Shown: positions 6,044-12,723 of the stretch, piece by piece
How positions within the stretch are numbered: the first letter of the stretch is position 1
How the letters are laid out: the number at the start of each line of letters is the position of its first letter
Origin: DASWFI01 sp036394315
GTDB taxonomy: Bacteria; Patescibacteriota; Doudnabacteria; UBA920; O2-02-FULL-48-8
Length of the DNA stretch: 36,681 nt
Direction: 5' to 3'
Assembly: GCA_036394315.1 (NCBI GenBank)
Contig: DASWFI010000155.1
Span: 1 to 36,681, forward strand
Translations under genes and position numbers: made by a program
Notes under the pieces: model-generated
Told to the model about the DNA's origin: nothing
Databases searched by the model: none
What the model saw: only the letters and a program-made list of their open reading frames with translations

Positions 6044-6325
6044 TTACCGACCTTCTCCGTAAGCAGTTATTGGTAAGGCTGTTTTTTTACCACGCCGCAT
6101 GAATCCCGTCCACTCTTCCGTCCATAATTCGTAAGCAACTGTTTCCAGCCAATCTGGTGCGCCCAGACTCCACCCGTCATTTCTGATAAAAATAACATCA
6201 GGTAGAACTCCATAATGTTGGTGCGCGTAGCTACTATTAACCGCTTCGGCCTCGGTATTTATCACGACTCGATCCGGTCCATGCACTAAGATTCTTTTTA
6301 CAGCGGCATCCAATTCGATTGACAT
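6044..6325 (-). CDS. Hypothetical phage protein (93 aa)
   Basis: 93 residues; ATG 6323-6325 with a GAGGG site. It contains LVHGPDRVVINTE near 13-25, a WSLGAPDWLETVAYELWTEEW tryptophan-rich segment (landmarks WSLGAPDW and LWTEEW) and a basic end. No family is recognised. It is part of the leftward early operon of small genes. Confidence 0.6.
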   Translation of the reverse strand: MSIELDAAVKRILVHGPDRVVINTEAEAVNSSYAHQHYGVLPDVIFIRNDGWSLGAPDWLETVAYELWTEEWTGFMRRGKKTALPITAYGEGR

Positions 6326-6349
6326 ATTACGCCCTCACGATTTCCTTTT

Positions 6350-6607
6350 TCAGTGTTCAATCAGAATTTTCTTCGCTTGCATCTTGGCACTTTGCAGTTT
6401 TCGACTTTCTCTTTTCGGCTTCTTTTTGAAGTGCATCGAGGCCAGGTTGTTAACGCATGTTTCAAACTCTCGCAGTGAGCGAATCAAAGCCAATACTGCT
6501 CCATGATCGTCTCTCAATCGGGCGTGTTGATCGGCTGTGATGAGATGGGCTTTCGCAATCTGGAATGAGCGCAGGTAATTTTCGAAGCGCTTTCCTTCAC
6601 TACTCAT
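6350..6607 (-). CDS. Small helical basic protein (85 aa)
   Basis: 85 residues with a high content of Lys, Arg, Leu and Ala, and a strongly basic tail (KKKPKRESRKLQSAKMQAKK, landmarks KKKPKR and KMQAKK) that could bind nucleic acid. The ATG overlaps the stop of the preceding ORF (ATGA at 6604-6607), which supports the start and also supports that preceding ORF. Function unknown. Confidence 0.6.
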   Translation of the reverse strand: MSSEGKRFENYLRSFQIAKAHLITADQHARLRDDHGAVLALIRSLREFETCVNNLASMHFKKKPKRESRKLQSAKMQAKKILIEH

Positions 6608-6807
6608 TCAACAATCACAATTTTGTAGCCGCATACTTTCGCTATTTTTTCAATCTGCCACAGTGAATTTTGAGGGATGCTGATTTTTTGAGCATCCGAC
6701 CAAAGTATTTTTTGCAGTTTTAAGAGTGATTTAGAGTTGCTTGGTCGATATAATCTGTCCGGATATAAGACCAGGTGGATTGTTTTTGATGAGTTAAGTT
6801 TTTTAAT
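6604..6807 (-). CDS. Hypothetical 67-aa ORF with rare ATT start (or frameshifted)
   Basis: An open frame that fills the gap between two genes and ends in an ATGA overlap with the next start. It has no ATG, GTG or TTG near its beginning. The only plausible start is ATT at 6805-6807, preceded by AAAGGTGG at a good distance and touching the upstream stop. The protein has an LWSDAQKISIPQNSLWQIEKIAKVCGYK type segment (landmarks SIPQNSLW and KVCGYK) that looks coding. Either a rare start codon or a frameshift near 6800 would explain it. Confidence 0.4.
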   Translation of the reverse strand: MKKLNSSKTIHLVLYPDRLYRPSNSKSLLKLQKILWSDAQKISIPQNSLWQIEKIAKVCGYKIVIVE

Positions 6808-6808
6808 A

Positions 6809-7117
6809 TCAAGCCACCTTTAACTGAGCCAATTTCTCATGATGAACGGCGGCGCGGTGGTGAAGCAGGTCTTCATTTCCGCGCGTGACGGCCCAGCAGC
6901 GGAAGCATTTCCGCTTCGCTTCAGTTTCCTGTTTCCAGGTTTCCAGGGACGGGAACATCGGCAGGTTAATTCCGTACTGAGTTAAAAGAGTCCCACCGCC
7001 GATGGTGGAACCGTTCGGAAGGCTCTTGTCGTTTGAGATGACGTTGAACATCGGCTCGGACGGAATGTCCTCGAACGGACTCACCATCCAGTGAACGAAC
7101 TTCGCCCGGCCGCTCAT
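6809..7117 (-). CDS. Hypothetical protein with CxxC and His cluster (102 aa)
   Basis: 102 residues from ATG 7115-7117, chosen because it overlaps the upstream stop as ATGA and has AAGGGG seven bases upstream; an earlier in-frame ATG at 7141 lacks these. It begins MSGRAKFVHWMVSPF and carries CFRC near residues 71-74, followed by LLHHRAAVHHEK, so C-x2-C plus histidines could bind zinc. No family recognised. Confidence 0.65.
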   Translation of the reverse strand: MSGRAKFVHWMVSPFEDIPSEPMFNVISNDKSLPNGSTIGGGTLLTQYGINLPMFPSLETWKQETEAKRKCFRCWAVTRGNEDLLHHRAAVHHEKLAQLKVA

Positions 7118-7284
7118 GATGGCACCCCTTCCATAATCCAAGTTACTGGACTATCATTTTTTTGCTTGGCCATTAAATCATGGGCTTCAGAACGACTTCC
7201 GGCCCAGACGCTTTCTGTCCAACATTCTCCGTCTTCTTCACTCGTTACTAAAAATTTGTAAGGTTTCCATGTTTTTGTTTTCAT
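7114..7284 (-). CDS. Small acidic/aromatic hypothetical protein (56 aa)
   Basis: 56 residues with start ATG 7282-7284 overlapping the upstream stop (ATGA) and stop overlapping the downstream start (ATGA). It contains WKPYKFLVTSEEDGECWTESVWAG (landmarks PYKFLV and CWTESVWAG) and a SEAHDL helix, resembling small phage proteins of unknown role. Confidence 0.65.
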   Translation of the reverse strand: MKTKTWKPYKFLVTSEEDGECWTESVWAGSRSEAHDLMAKQKNDSPVTWIMEGVPS

Positions 7285-7481
7285 GACACCACCTCCATTT
7301 TCACGTTACGTGGAATTTCAAGAACGCGGTCCGTGTCAATGCCTAATTCAATGGCGAAGGCGAGCAGGCCGGTATCAGAGACGATATGCTTTAAGGCGTC
7401 TACAAGCACGTGCTCTTGATTGCGTGGATTGTGTTTGCGGAATTCTTCGAGGATGGCGTTGATGATTTTTGATCGGTTCAT
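7281..7481 (-). CDS. Small hypothetical protein (66 aa)
   Basis: 66 residues, ATG 7479-7481 with a perfect AGGAGG ribosome site. It is mostly helical (IINAILEEFRKH, ALKHIVSDTGLLAFAIELG). Its stop overlaps the next start (ATGA). No family recognised; part of the early operon. Confidence 0.65.
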   Translation of the reverse strand: MNRSKIINAILEEFRKHNPRNQEHVLVDALKHIVSDTGLLAFAIELGIDTDRVLEIPRNVKMEVVS

Positions 7482-7499
7482 AATGGTTCCTCCTAATAT

Positions 7500-7736
7500 C
7501 TAACCACGATAATAAATGGCGTCCATAAGCTTGCATCGAACACAGTTATCGCCACGCTCTTGACAGGTCGATTCAATCACGTCCAACGCGGCTTTCATGG
7601 CTTCCATCGATTTTTCATAAGAATTAACGGCATGGGCGACGAAGGCCGCTTCATGAGAATCAAGGCTCAATTGATGTGCAATCTTACTGATCGTTTCTTC
7701 GTTTGTGTCGAAGGATACTTCTGTCATTGTTTTCAT
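7500..7736 (-). CDS. Small hypothetical protein with C-terminal Cys cluster (78 aa)
   Basis: 78 residues with a GGAGG site before ATG 7734-7736. The C-terminal part reads TCQERGDNCVRCKLMDAIYY, with Cys residues spaced like a zinc knuckle (C-x6-C-x2-C). It is the first gene after promoter P-early2 (7771-7799) and probably starts the long leftward operon down to 4091. Function unknown. Confidence 0.65.
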   Translation of the reverse strand: MKTMTEVSFDTNEETISKIAHQLSLDSHEAAFVAHAVNSYEKSMEAMKAALDVIESTCQERGDNCVRCKLMDAIYYRG

Positions 7737-7770
7737 ATTGTTCCTCCCTCCCTCTTTCTTTCATACTATT

Positions 7771-7799
7771 ATTCTACATCATGAAGTAGGTGTTGTTAA
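7771..7799 (-). promoter_or_regulatory. Leftward sigma70-like promoter (P-early2)
   Basis: On the minus strand TTAACA (7794-7799), 17 bases, then TAGAAT (7771-7776). The -10 lies within GATGTAGAATAATAGT, which is shared almost exactly with the promoter at 8362-8390. It fits transcription of the 7736-to-4091 operon. Confidence 0.65.
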
Positions 7800-7807
7800 G
7801 GGTTATT

Positions 7808-7963
7808 TTACTCACTATATTCAGAGATCTCTTCATTTACTTCGTTTCCTAAGCGTTCTAATTTCATGTCGAAAACAATGCAATAATCAATGATGGCTTT
7901 TAGAGTCTTTCGAAAACTCTCCAGTTCATCCAGTCTCTGCTCCAATGCTTCCAGATCTTTCAT
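7808..7963 (-). CDS. Small coiled-coil protein (51 aa)
   Basis: 51 residues, ATG 7961-7963 directly after the upstream stop and with GGAG four bases before it. It starts MKDLEALEQRLDELESFRK, a clear heptad pattern, so it probably dimerises. It is the last gene of the short operon driven by the 8362-8390 promoter. Confidence 0.6.
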   Translation of the reverse strand: MKDLEALEQRLDELESFRKTLKAIIDYCIVFDMKLERLGNEVNEEISEYSE

Positions 7964-8146
7964 TTATCTCCTAACACAAACTTGAAAACTCAAGATTAAA
8001 AGATCTCGATTCGCTCGAACTGGATCGGCTGTTATCATGTCGCAGTAAGCGATGGCTCTTTTTCCATCGATGATTGTCGGTGTCACAAGAATGTCTATTT
8101 CTTCGCCGAATTTAATCAGGTTCTCTTGTTCCTTGGGGCTCATCAT
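7964..8146 (-). CDS. Small hypothetical protein (60 aa)
   Basis: 60 residues starting at the tandem ATGATG (8141-8146) just after the zinc-ribbon gene's stop. The frame is open further upstream, but there it runs in the shadow of the zinc-ribbon gene. Contains ENLIKFGEEIDILVTPTIIDGKRAIAYCD (landmarks FGEEIDILV and RAIAYCD). No family recognised. Confidence 0.5.
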   Translation of the reverse strand: MMSPKEQENLIKFGEEIDILVTPTIIDGKRAIAYCDMITADPVRANRDLLILSFQVCVRR

Positions 8147-8147
8147 G

Positions 8148-8354
8148 TCAGTTCTTTTTATTCGTTGGGACAATGACTCTTGGGTCATTACAAACGCAGG
8201 TAGGCTCAGTGACTTTTTTTTTATTCCAATTGTATGAGCCGCATTTCGGACATTTCTTAGGATCACCATCAATAATTCTCGGCAACCAAATGTATTCACA
8301 CTTTTTGCATACCTTCGCCGTCACAGTAACGATCTCGTCTTTTTCCATTTCCAT
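8148..8354 (-). CDS. Zinc-ribbon protein
   Basis: 68 residues from ATG 8352-8354 (a second ATG lies two codons on). Two CxxC pairs, CKKC at 16-19 and CPKC at 35-38, with WLPR between them form a typical zinc ribbon found in small phage and bacterial proteins (CxxCxYxWxPR...CPxCxS). It may bind nucleic acid or act in transcription. The predicted start of transcription from the 8362-8390 promoter is almost at the ATG, so the mRNA may be nearly leaderless. The C-terminal 20 residues are encoded by copies of the 13-nt near-palindrome (8167-8189), as in the ATPase gene. Confidence 0.7.
   Translation of the reverse strand: MEMEKDEIVTVTAKVCKKCEYIWLPRIIDGDPKKCPKCGSYNWNKKKVTEPTCVCNDPRVIVPTNKKN
8167..8189. 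repeat. GGGTCATTGACCC-family repeat, degenerate pair
   Basis: Two degenerate copies, GGGACAATGACTC and GGGTCATT, 15 bases apart, lie in the 3' end of the zinc-ribbon gene. The flanking bases also resemble those around the 4534-4618 copies. Confidence 0.7.
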
Positions 8355-8361
8355 AATTATT

Positions 8362-8390
8362 ACTCTACATCTTGATGCGGATCTTATCAA
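8362..8390 (-). promoter_or_regulatory. Leftward sigma70-like promoter (P-early1)
   Basis: On the minus strand TTGATA (8385-8390), 17 bases, then TAGAGT (8362-8367). It shares GATGTAGARTAATA with the promoter at 7771-7799, so the two were probably duplicated or are bound by the same regulator. Confidence 0.65.
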
Positions 8391-8753
8391 ATTGTTTAGA
8401 GTTATTTTTTTGGAAAAGGCGTGGATCAATCTGGGCTCCATGATTCAGCTGATTTGACATCATCATCGCGTTGTTCTATCCTTCACTCAGATGACTGGGA
8501 CAGCGCGTCCCCAGTTTCCTGCCGTAGGTCGCTAAGTTGCTCGCTACGTTGTAGCTCAACTGACTGCACGGTAGAAAGATACCGTGATGGCCGGCAAGAT
8601 CATCGATGCACAACTCAGGCTCCGCGACCTCGGAACTCTATTGGTTTCCCATAACCATTAGAACAGTTTTAAAAAAAAATCATTTCCCACCTTATCTATC
8701 TGATTTTTTCCTTCTTGGAAGTTTATTTTTCCTATCGTTCTTTTTATCATCCA
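8391..8753. other. Divergent control region with GC-rich hairpin cluster
   Basis: No convincing gene in either direction. From about 8484 to 8650 the base composition is clearly more GC-rich than the AT-rich flanks, and consecutive hairpins can be drawn: CTGGGAC with GTCCCCAG near 8487-8510; GTTG..GCTAC/GTAGC..CAAC near 8535-8561; and a perfect CACGGTA/TACCGTG at 8567-8586. It lies between the leftward early and rightward late operons, so it could be a replication origin, a packaging site or a small RNA. Confidence 0.5.
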
Positions 8754-8782
8754 TTGACTTCTTTAAATAGAAAACTTAAACT
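8754..8782 (+). promoter_or_regulatory. Rightward sigma70-like promoter for packaging genes
   Basis: TTGACT (8754-8759), 17 bases, TAAACT (8777-8782). It precedes the small terminase gene by about 50 bases and is the first rightward promoter after the divergent region. Confidence 0.6.
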
Positions 8783-8832
8783 TCTAAGATGGTTTTTTTA
8801 TTCTTAAATCTCATCATTGATCCTTCTTCTAT

Positions 8833-9306
8833 ATGCCCGCCAGAATCGCCCTCGATCTTAAAACCGGATTCTTAGAATCTGCCTCCGATTCCTTCGTCAC
8901 TTTCTCTGCCGCTGAAAAAGTGAGAGCAATCCAGATGGCTGAAGAAATGGTCGCGCGCGGTGAAATGCCTCGCGTCTCTTATATCTGCAAAGCACTCGAT
9001 GTCGATATCGATACCTTCACCAGACATAGAAGAATGGACCCACTCCTTAAAAAAGAATGGGAAAGAGTCATCGATCTAATGGAAGAAAAAATCGTCGGCG
9101 TGATGGTCGCTAGAGGTCAGCAAGCCAATGGTTTCATGGATCGCATCGCTTGGCTGAGAGCCTATCGCCCACACAGATGGAATCCTGATAGGCAGATTCA
9201 ACTCCAGGCTGATATCAGGGTCACGCAAAATATTGTTGAGGGAATTAATGGCAAGAATGATGCAATAGAAGCCGAAATAGTGCCGAATTCTGAAGAAAAC
9301 AGTTGA
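8833..9306 (+). CDS. Putative terminase small subunit
   Basis: 157 residues. The N-terminal half contains a helix-turn-helix-like region (SAAEKVRAIQMAEEMVARGE then SYICKALDVDIDTFTRHRR, landmarks ICKALDVD and FTRHRR), followed by a long helix and the segment GFMDRIAWLRAYRPHRWNPDRQIQL near residues 99-123, similar to phage small terminases and related DNA-binding proteins. It would recognise the packaging site and hand DNA to the large subunit at 10723. There is no clear ribosome site before ATG 8833. Position as the first rightward gene, upstream of the large terminase, supports the call. Confidence 0.65.
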   Translation: MPARIALDLKTGFLESASDSFVTFSAAEKVRAIQMAEEMVARGEMPRVSYICKALDVDIDTFTRHRRMDPLLKKEWERVIDLMEEKIVGVMVARGQQANGFMDRIAWLRAYRPHRWNPDRQIQLQADIRVTQNIVEGINGKNDAIEAEIVPNSEENS

Positions 9307-9353
9307 TAACTGGCACTCTTAGCAAACAATTAGATATCAATCTGTTTGAGTGC

Positions 9354-9382
9354 TTGGATAACAGTTACATAGTGCATAATAT
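9354..9382 (+). promoter_or_regulatory. Rightward sigma70-like promoter
   Basis: TTGGAT (9354-9359), 17 bases, TAATAT (9377-9382), in the short gap after the small terminase gene. It could boost the small genes and large terminase downstream. Confidence 0.5.
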
Positions 9383-9426
9383 CACAGCATCTCTATTTCG
9401 CTAGAATATCAATTGCTTCCAGTTAG

Positions 9427-9762
9427 TTGAATACTGCATACGATAGATTATCAGAAGTAAATCCAGGAGATCGATTGAAAGCTATCACTCGCAATCCTAA
9501 GCAACATGTCTGCCATCCGGCTGGAAAAAACCCCACCCCCACCCCTCTAATCATAACTAAGCCCCTAACCCGACTGCAGAAAACAAAAAAGGGTTTGAGT
9601 GCTGAGCTTGAAGAAAAGTTGAAAGAAATAAATGAAAGGATAAAGAGATTGGAAGATCAGCAAAGAGAGACTGCTTCTAAAATTTACTGGAACAAATGTA
9701 TGAGATGTCGAGACGGATTAATTACTGGTGCATGGACGGCGCGTTTTGGTAGCCAGAGTTAA
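9427..9762 (+). CDS. Coiled-coil protein with CxxC (111 aa)
   Basis: 111 residues if the TTG at 9427 is used; the better supported part is the C-terminal half, which has a heptad-like helix (AELEEKLKEINERIKRLEDQ) followed by KCMRC near residues 90-94. The N-terminal half is proline- and lysine-rich. A TTG at the start of the coiled coil is another possible start. No family recognised. Confidence 0.5.
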   Translation: MNTAYDRLSEVNPGDRLKAITRNPKQHVCHPAGKNPTPTPLIITKPLTRLQKTKKGLSAELEEKLKEINERIKRLEDQQRETASKIYWNKCMRCRDGLITGAWTARFGSQS

Positions 9763-9766
9763 TTTT

Positions 9767-9949
9767 ATGATAGAGATTGGCGACAATCTTTATCTTCCTG
9801 GAGGCAATCATAAAACCACCGTTATTTTTGTTGGGAACGAATATGCGATCAGTCGGTGTTGTCATGGTGATGAATTTATTTGGGAATTAGATCAAGAGCA
9901 AGAGGTAAAGCAAATTGTTGAAGTTGACAAAAAATTTGAGTACGAATGA
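9767..9949 (+). CDS. Small beta-rich hypothetical protein (60 aa)
   Basis: 60 residues from ATG 9767, just after the stop of the previous gene; an upstream in-frame ATG at 9728 would overlap it. Sequence MIEIGDNLYLPGGNHKTTV (first 19 residues) and a later CCHGDEFIWEL suggest a small beta-barrel. Function unknown. Confidence 0.55.
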   Translation: MIEIGDNLYLPGGNHKTTVIFVGNEYAISRCCHGDEFIWELDQEQEVKQIVEVDKKFEYE

Positions 9950-9966
9950 AATAGAGGAGTTGATGA

Positions 9967-10194
9967 ATGGAAAAAGTTAATGATGGAGGGCCGGCATTTC
10001 CAATTGATTCGTTACAGGGGATGTCTCTTCGTGATTGGTTTGCTGGAAATGAAAGAAGTTATCCAAGTGTTACATGGTGTTTAAAACAACCTGATTTTGA
10101 TAGTGGAAAGCCTTCTGAACTTGGAAAAGAATTAATGGCTAGATGGCGATATGAGATAGCTGACACTATGCTTGTTGAGAGGAATTTAACATGA
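9967..10194 (+). CDS. GGPAFP/GMSLRDWFA-type conserved phage protein
   Basis: 75 residues. The signature DGGPAFPIDSLQGMSLRDWFAG (landmarks DGGPAFP at 6-12 and GMSLRDWFAG at 18-27) is very widespread in phages and prophages. It is not functionally characterised to my knowledge. ATG 9967 has GAGGAG upstream. The stop is followed at once by the next ATG. Confidence 0.8.
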   Translation: MEKVNDGGPAFPIDSLQGMSLRDWFAGNERSYPSVTWCLKQPDFDSGKPSELGKELMARWRYEIADTMLVERNLT

Positions 10195-10320
10195 ATGGAT
10201 AAGTGTAAAGCCTACGATGTTTGGGGTGAATATTTCAATGAAGACGACACAGGGGACGATGAGCCAGGAGATCAATCGATCTCAGGCGAAGAAGATTCGG
10301 CAGAAGAAGACGATGGATAA
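10195..10320 (+). CDS. Very acidic small protein (41 aa)
   Basis: 41 residues starting at ATG 10195, one base after the previous stop. It begins MDKCKAYDVWGEYFNEDD and ends in a run of Asp, Glu, Gly and Ser (landmark EEDSAEEDDG). Such acidic small phage proteins can mimic DNA or bind basic host proteins, but that is inference only. It overlaps the next start by 8 nt. Confidence 0.5.
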   Translation: MDKCKAYDVWGEYFNEDDTGDDEPGDQSISGEEDSAEEDDG

Positions 10321-10468
10321 GCAACGGGCGCATTATGAATTTTGCGTTTACCGGAACCGCGTATTAAGTCGATGTCCGGTATGCTCAGGATGGGTGAACA
10401 ACAAGCCGACGAAAACGGTGCTGACATTTTTCCATGGGAATCCAAAAAGGAGAAATGGTTGGTGGTAA
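10313..10468 (+). CDS. Small zinc-binding-like protein (51 aa)
   Basis: 51 residues from ATG 10313, overlapping the acidic ORF's stop. It contains FCVYRNRVLSRCPVCSGW with a CPVC pair and a basic C-terminus (NPKRRNGWW). A longer in-frame start at 10217 exists but would overlap the acidic ORF fully. Possibly nucleic-acid binding. Confidence 0.5.
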   Translation: MDKQRAHYEFCVYRNRVLSRCPVCSGWVNNKPTKTVLTFFHGNPKRRNGWW

Positions 10469-10477
10469 AAATAATAA

Positions 10478-10726
10478 ATGGAAAGCATTGAAGATGATGG
10501 AAAGTCTATTGTTGCTAAGCCGGGTATTCGTGTCATTCATATGTGGGAATCAATGAACTTTATACGTGGAACAATTGTACGTGATTTCGGTAGTTTTGCT
10601 TATGTCAAATGGGATGATCCAAAATATGGCCAAACCTCCGAAGATTACAAAGTTATTTTTCCAGAAGAACTATTAACAGAAGAAATGGAACAAAAGTTAC
10701 GTGGGTCATCGACCCGTGGATCATGA
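10478..10726 (+). CDS. Small SH3-like hypothetical protein (82 aa)
   Basis: 82 residues with MNFIRGTIVRDFGSFAYVKWDD (landmarks GTIVRDFG and AYVKWDD), typical of small beta-barrels in phage packaging regions. The last eight residues (RGSSTRGS) are encoded by the GGGTCATCGACCC repeat at 10703-10715. The stop overlaps the start of the large terminase gene (ATGA at 10723-10726). Confidence 0.6.
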   Translation: MESIEDDGKSIVAKPGIRVIHMWESMNFIRGTIVRDFGSFAYVKWDDPKYGQTSEDYKVIFPEELLTEEMEQKLRGSSTRGS

Positions 10727-10730
10727 TCAC
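10703..10730. repeat. GGGTCATTGACCC-family repeat plus adjacent near-palindrome
   Basis: GGGTCATCGACCC (10703-10715) is followed by GTGGATCATGATCAC (10716-10730). Together they span the stop of the 82-aa gene and the start codon of the large terminase gene. Confidence 0.75.
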
Positions 10731-12219
10731 GATAGACGACGAGAGCGTACAGGCCACTCAAGCTCAGGTAAATGAGATTATATTTCGTTGCAAGGAAGAT
10801 TTAAAATTTCTCTGCAAGATGATATTGGGGTACAAGGACTGGTCGGCGAACCCGGAGTTGCATCGTGCGATTGCGATGCACATAAGGAAGCCGTCCAAGT
10901 ATAAATTGTTTCTATTGCCACGGGACCATCTGAAGAGTTCTATCATCACCAAGGGCGGTGCCATTATGCGCTTGTGCAAATATCCGAACATTCGGATATT
11001 AATTGCCAACAACACATGGGACAATGCGCGTAAATTTTTGGGTTCGATCACAAAATATTTAATGCAGGGCCAGGAGCTTCCCAAATTTTTCGGGACATTC
11101 GAATCCAAGCAATGGAATCAAGATGAGATCACGATCAAGCAGAGAAAGGTGATCTTGGACGCGCCGACGATAGCGACCACGGGATTGGAAAAAGAGCAGA
11201 CTTCACAGCATTACGATCTTATTATTGCAGACGATCTGGTGGCGCGGGAAAATGTCCAAACATCGGAACAGCGGGCGAAAGTCAAAGACTACATCAACTC
11301 GCTCATTGCTTTATTGGAGCCAAACGGGGAACTTTGGGTTGTGGGAACTCGCTGGAGCCAAGACGACGCGTATGGGGATCTTCTCGAAGAAGGGATCTGG
11401 GATCCCCTCATTCGCAGCGCCTATACGGACGAGACGAGATCCGCTCCGATCTTCCCTGAGAAGTTTACTCTTGAAAAATTACAATTTCTGCGAAATAAGC
11501 TGGGCCCGACACTCTTTTCCTGTTGGTTCGTTAATGATCCCATCTCCCAGGAAGCAGCTGATTTCAAAAAAGAATGGGTGAGATACTACCAGCTGGGCAC
11601 GCCGCACCCCGATAATTTGTATTTGGCTATTGATCCAGCTCATTCGCTGGGCCGGGATGCGGACCCGACGGCCATGACCGTGGCCGGCAAGTTTTCCACA
11701 GGTGTGATTAGAGTGGTTGATTACTTTCGAAAGAAGGTGGTTCCGTCTGAATTAATCGATGCGCTTTTTACGCTGGTTAAGAAATGGGGGCTTCGCAGAA
11801 TTGGAATTGAGTCGTGGGCTTTTCAGAAAACGTTGAAGTATGAGATTGAGAGGAAACAGAAAGAGAACGGGATTTATTTCTCAATTGACGAGTTGACCAT
11901 GGGCCGGGGTCAATATATGGAGCCAACCCGGAATAAGGAATCCCGGATCAGGTCCTTGCAGCCTTTGTTTGAGCAAGGCTTAATCGAGCTCCGGCCCGAC
12001 ATGACCGATTTAGTGGACGAGCTCTTGGCATTTCCGCGTGGCAAGCATGACGATCTGATCGATTGCTTGTCCAGAACGACGAACTTTTTAATTCCGAGTC
12101 TGGGGACCCAGCCGAAGGCTGATGAGAAATATATGAGCATGGATTGGTGGGTTAAAAATCATTTGCCGGCGGCGCCGACCGGCAATATTTATGAGCGCTA
12201 CATGGCGGATCTGAGATAG
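10723..12219 (+). CDS. terL: Terminase large subunit
   Basis: 498 residues. ATPase domain: Walker A-like LPRDHLKSS at 65-73, Walker B LIIADD at 166-171, coupling motif VVGTRW at 206-211. Nuclease domain of RNase H fold: AIDPA with Asp 304, GIESW with Glu 363, and KHDDLID with Asp 443/444. Domain order and length fit phage packaging motors that cut and pump DNA into the prohead through the portal (13084). The start overlaps the previous stop. This is the most securely identified gene in the window. Confidence 0.95.
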   Translation: MITIDDESVQATQAQVNEIIFRCKEDLKFLCKMILGYKDWSANPELHRAIAMHIRKPSKYKLFLLPRDHLKSSIITKGGAIMRLCKYPNIRILIANNTWDNARKFLGSITKYLMQGQELPKFFGTFESKQWNQDEITIKQRKVILDAPTIATTGLEKEQTSQHYDLIIADDLVARENVQTSEQRAKVKDYINSLIALLEPNGELWVVGTRWSQDDAYGDLLEEGIWDPLIRSAYTDETRSAPIFPEKFTLEKLQFLRNKLGPTLFSCWFVNDPISQEAADFKKEWVRYYQLGTPHPDNLYLAIDPAHSLGRDADPTAMTVAGKFSTGVIRVVDYFRKKVVPSELIDALFTLVKKWGLRRIGIESWAFQKTLKYEIERKQKENGIYFSIDELTMGRGQYMEPTRNKESRIRSLQPLFEQGLIELRPDMTDLVDELLAFPRGKHDDLIDCLSRTTNFLIPSLGTQPKADEKYMSMDWWVKNHLPAAPTGNIYERYMADLR

Positions 12220-12248
12220 AATCCAATCCGATGCAGTGATTTCTCACA

Positions 12249-12449
12249 ATGTCCAAAATACATTTTAACATTCTATATTCCGGCGGTGAGTGGATTATTC
12301 AAGCGGTGGGCACATTCATTGATAAAAATGGAGAGCGTAAGCAATGCGCGACGCACCCGGACCAAAGCCCTATAAAATCAGCTTCTTGGCTCAGACAAAA
12401 AAAGAAAGAGCATAGGTCGGCGTTGAAGTTATTTATGAGAAATCAATAA
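12249..12449 (+). CDS. Small hypothetical protein (66 aa)
   Basis: 66 residues; begins MSKIHFNILYSGGEWIIQAVG and has a KKKEHRSALKLFMRNQ basic end. No ribosome site is visible. Its TAA stop overlaps the start of the DKVx-type gene (TAATG), suggesting coupling. No family recognised. Confidence 0.55.
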   Translation: MSKIHFNILYSGGEWIIQAVGTFIDKNGERKQCATHPDQSPIKSASWLRQKKKEHRSALKLFMRNQ

Positions 12450-12721
12450 TGAATGAGCAATCTTCGGTGATAGACAGGTTGGGTGAAAAAATTTTCCTTT
12501 CTCACATAGTGCAAGAAAAAATTTACTACAAAATTACAAGCAAAGTAAGCGATTTTGTTTCCTATAAACTGATCTATGAGGTGAAAGAAAAATTCAGTGA
12601 TAAAGTGAAAGACAAAGTTTCTTTAAAAGTTGCTTCCAAAGTTTTAGACAAAGCAAAAAAGGAAATTTACGGAAAAGTTCAGTTGCTTGCTGGTGATTGG
12701 GAATTCCCTATAAAGATTTAA
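12449..12721 (+). CDS. Diverged DKVx tetrapeptide-repeat protein 5
   Basis: 90 residues on the plus strand, in the same direction as its neighbours. From about residue 27 to 77 it can be read as thirteen consecutive four-residue units, KxxS/KVxD/KVxL-like, with a hydrophobic residue in every second position of the unit and Lys or Glu in the first. Codons differ from the leftward copies (AAA and mixed Val codons rather than AAG-GTG), so the shared four-residue pattern is kept at protein level although the DNA repeat is lost. This is the strongest evidence that the DKVx protein, not just the DNA, is under selection. Function unknown. Confidence 0.7.
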   Translation: MNEQSSVIDRLGEKIFLSHIVQEKIYYKITSKVSDFVSYKLIYEVKEKFSDKVKDKVSLKVASKVLDKAKKEIYGKVQLLAGDWEFPIKI

Positions 12722-12723
12722 AA

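Noticed and set aside
8421..8654. 77-aa plus-strand ORF in the divergent region
   Set aside because: Ser/Arg-rich composition, no ribosome site, overlaps strong hairpins, and ends without a neighbour in frame.
8391..8753. tRNA gene in the GC-rich hairpin cluster
   Set aside because: No cloverleaf with a T-arm GTTC motif and 7-bp acceptor stem could be drawn on either strand.
11910..12140. Minus-strand ORF within the large terminase gene
   Set aside because: Antisense shadow of a securely identified gene.
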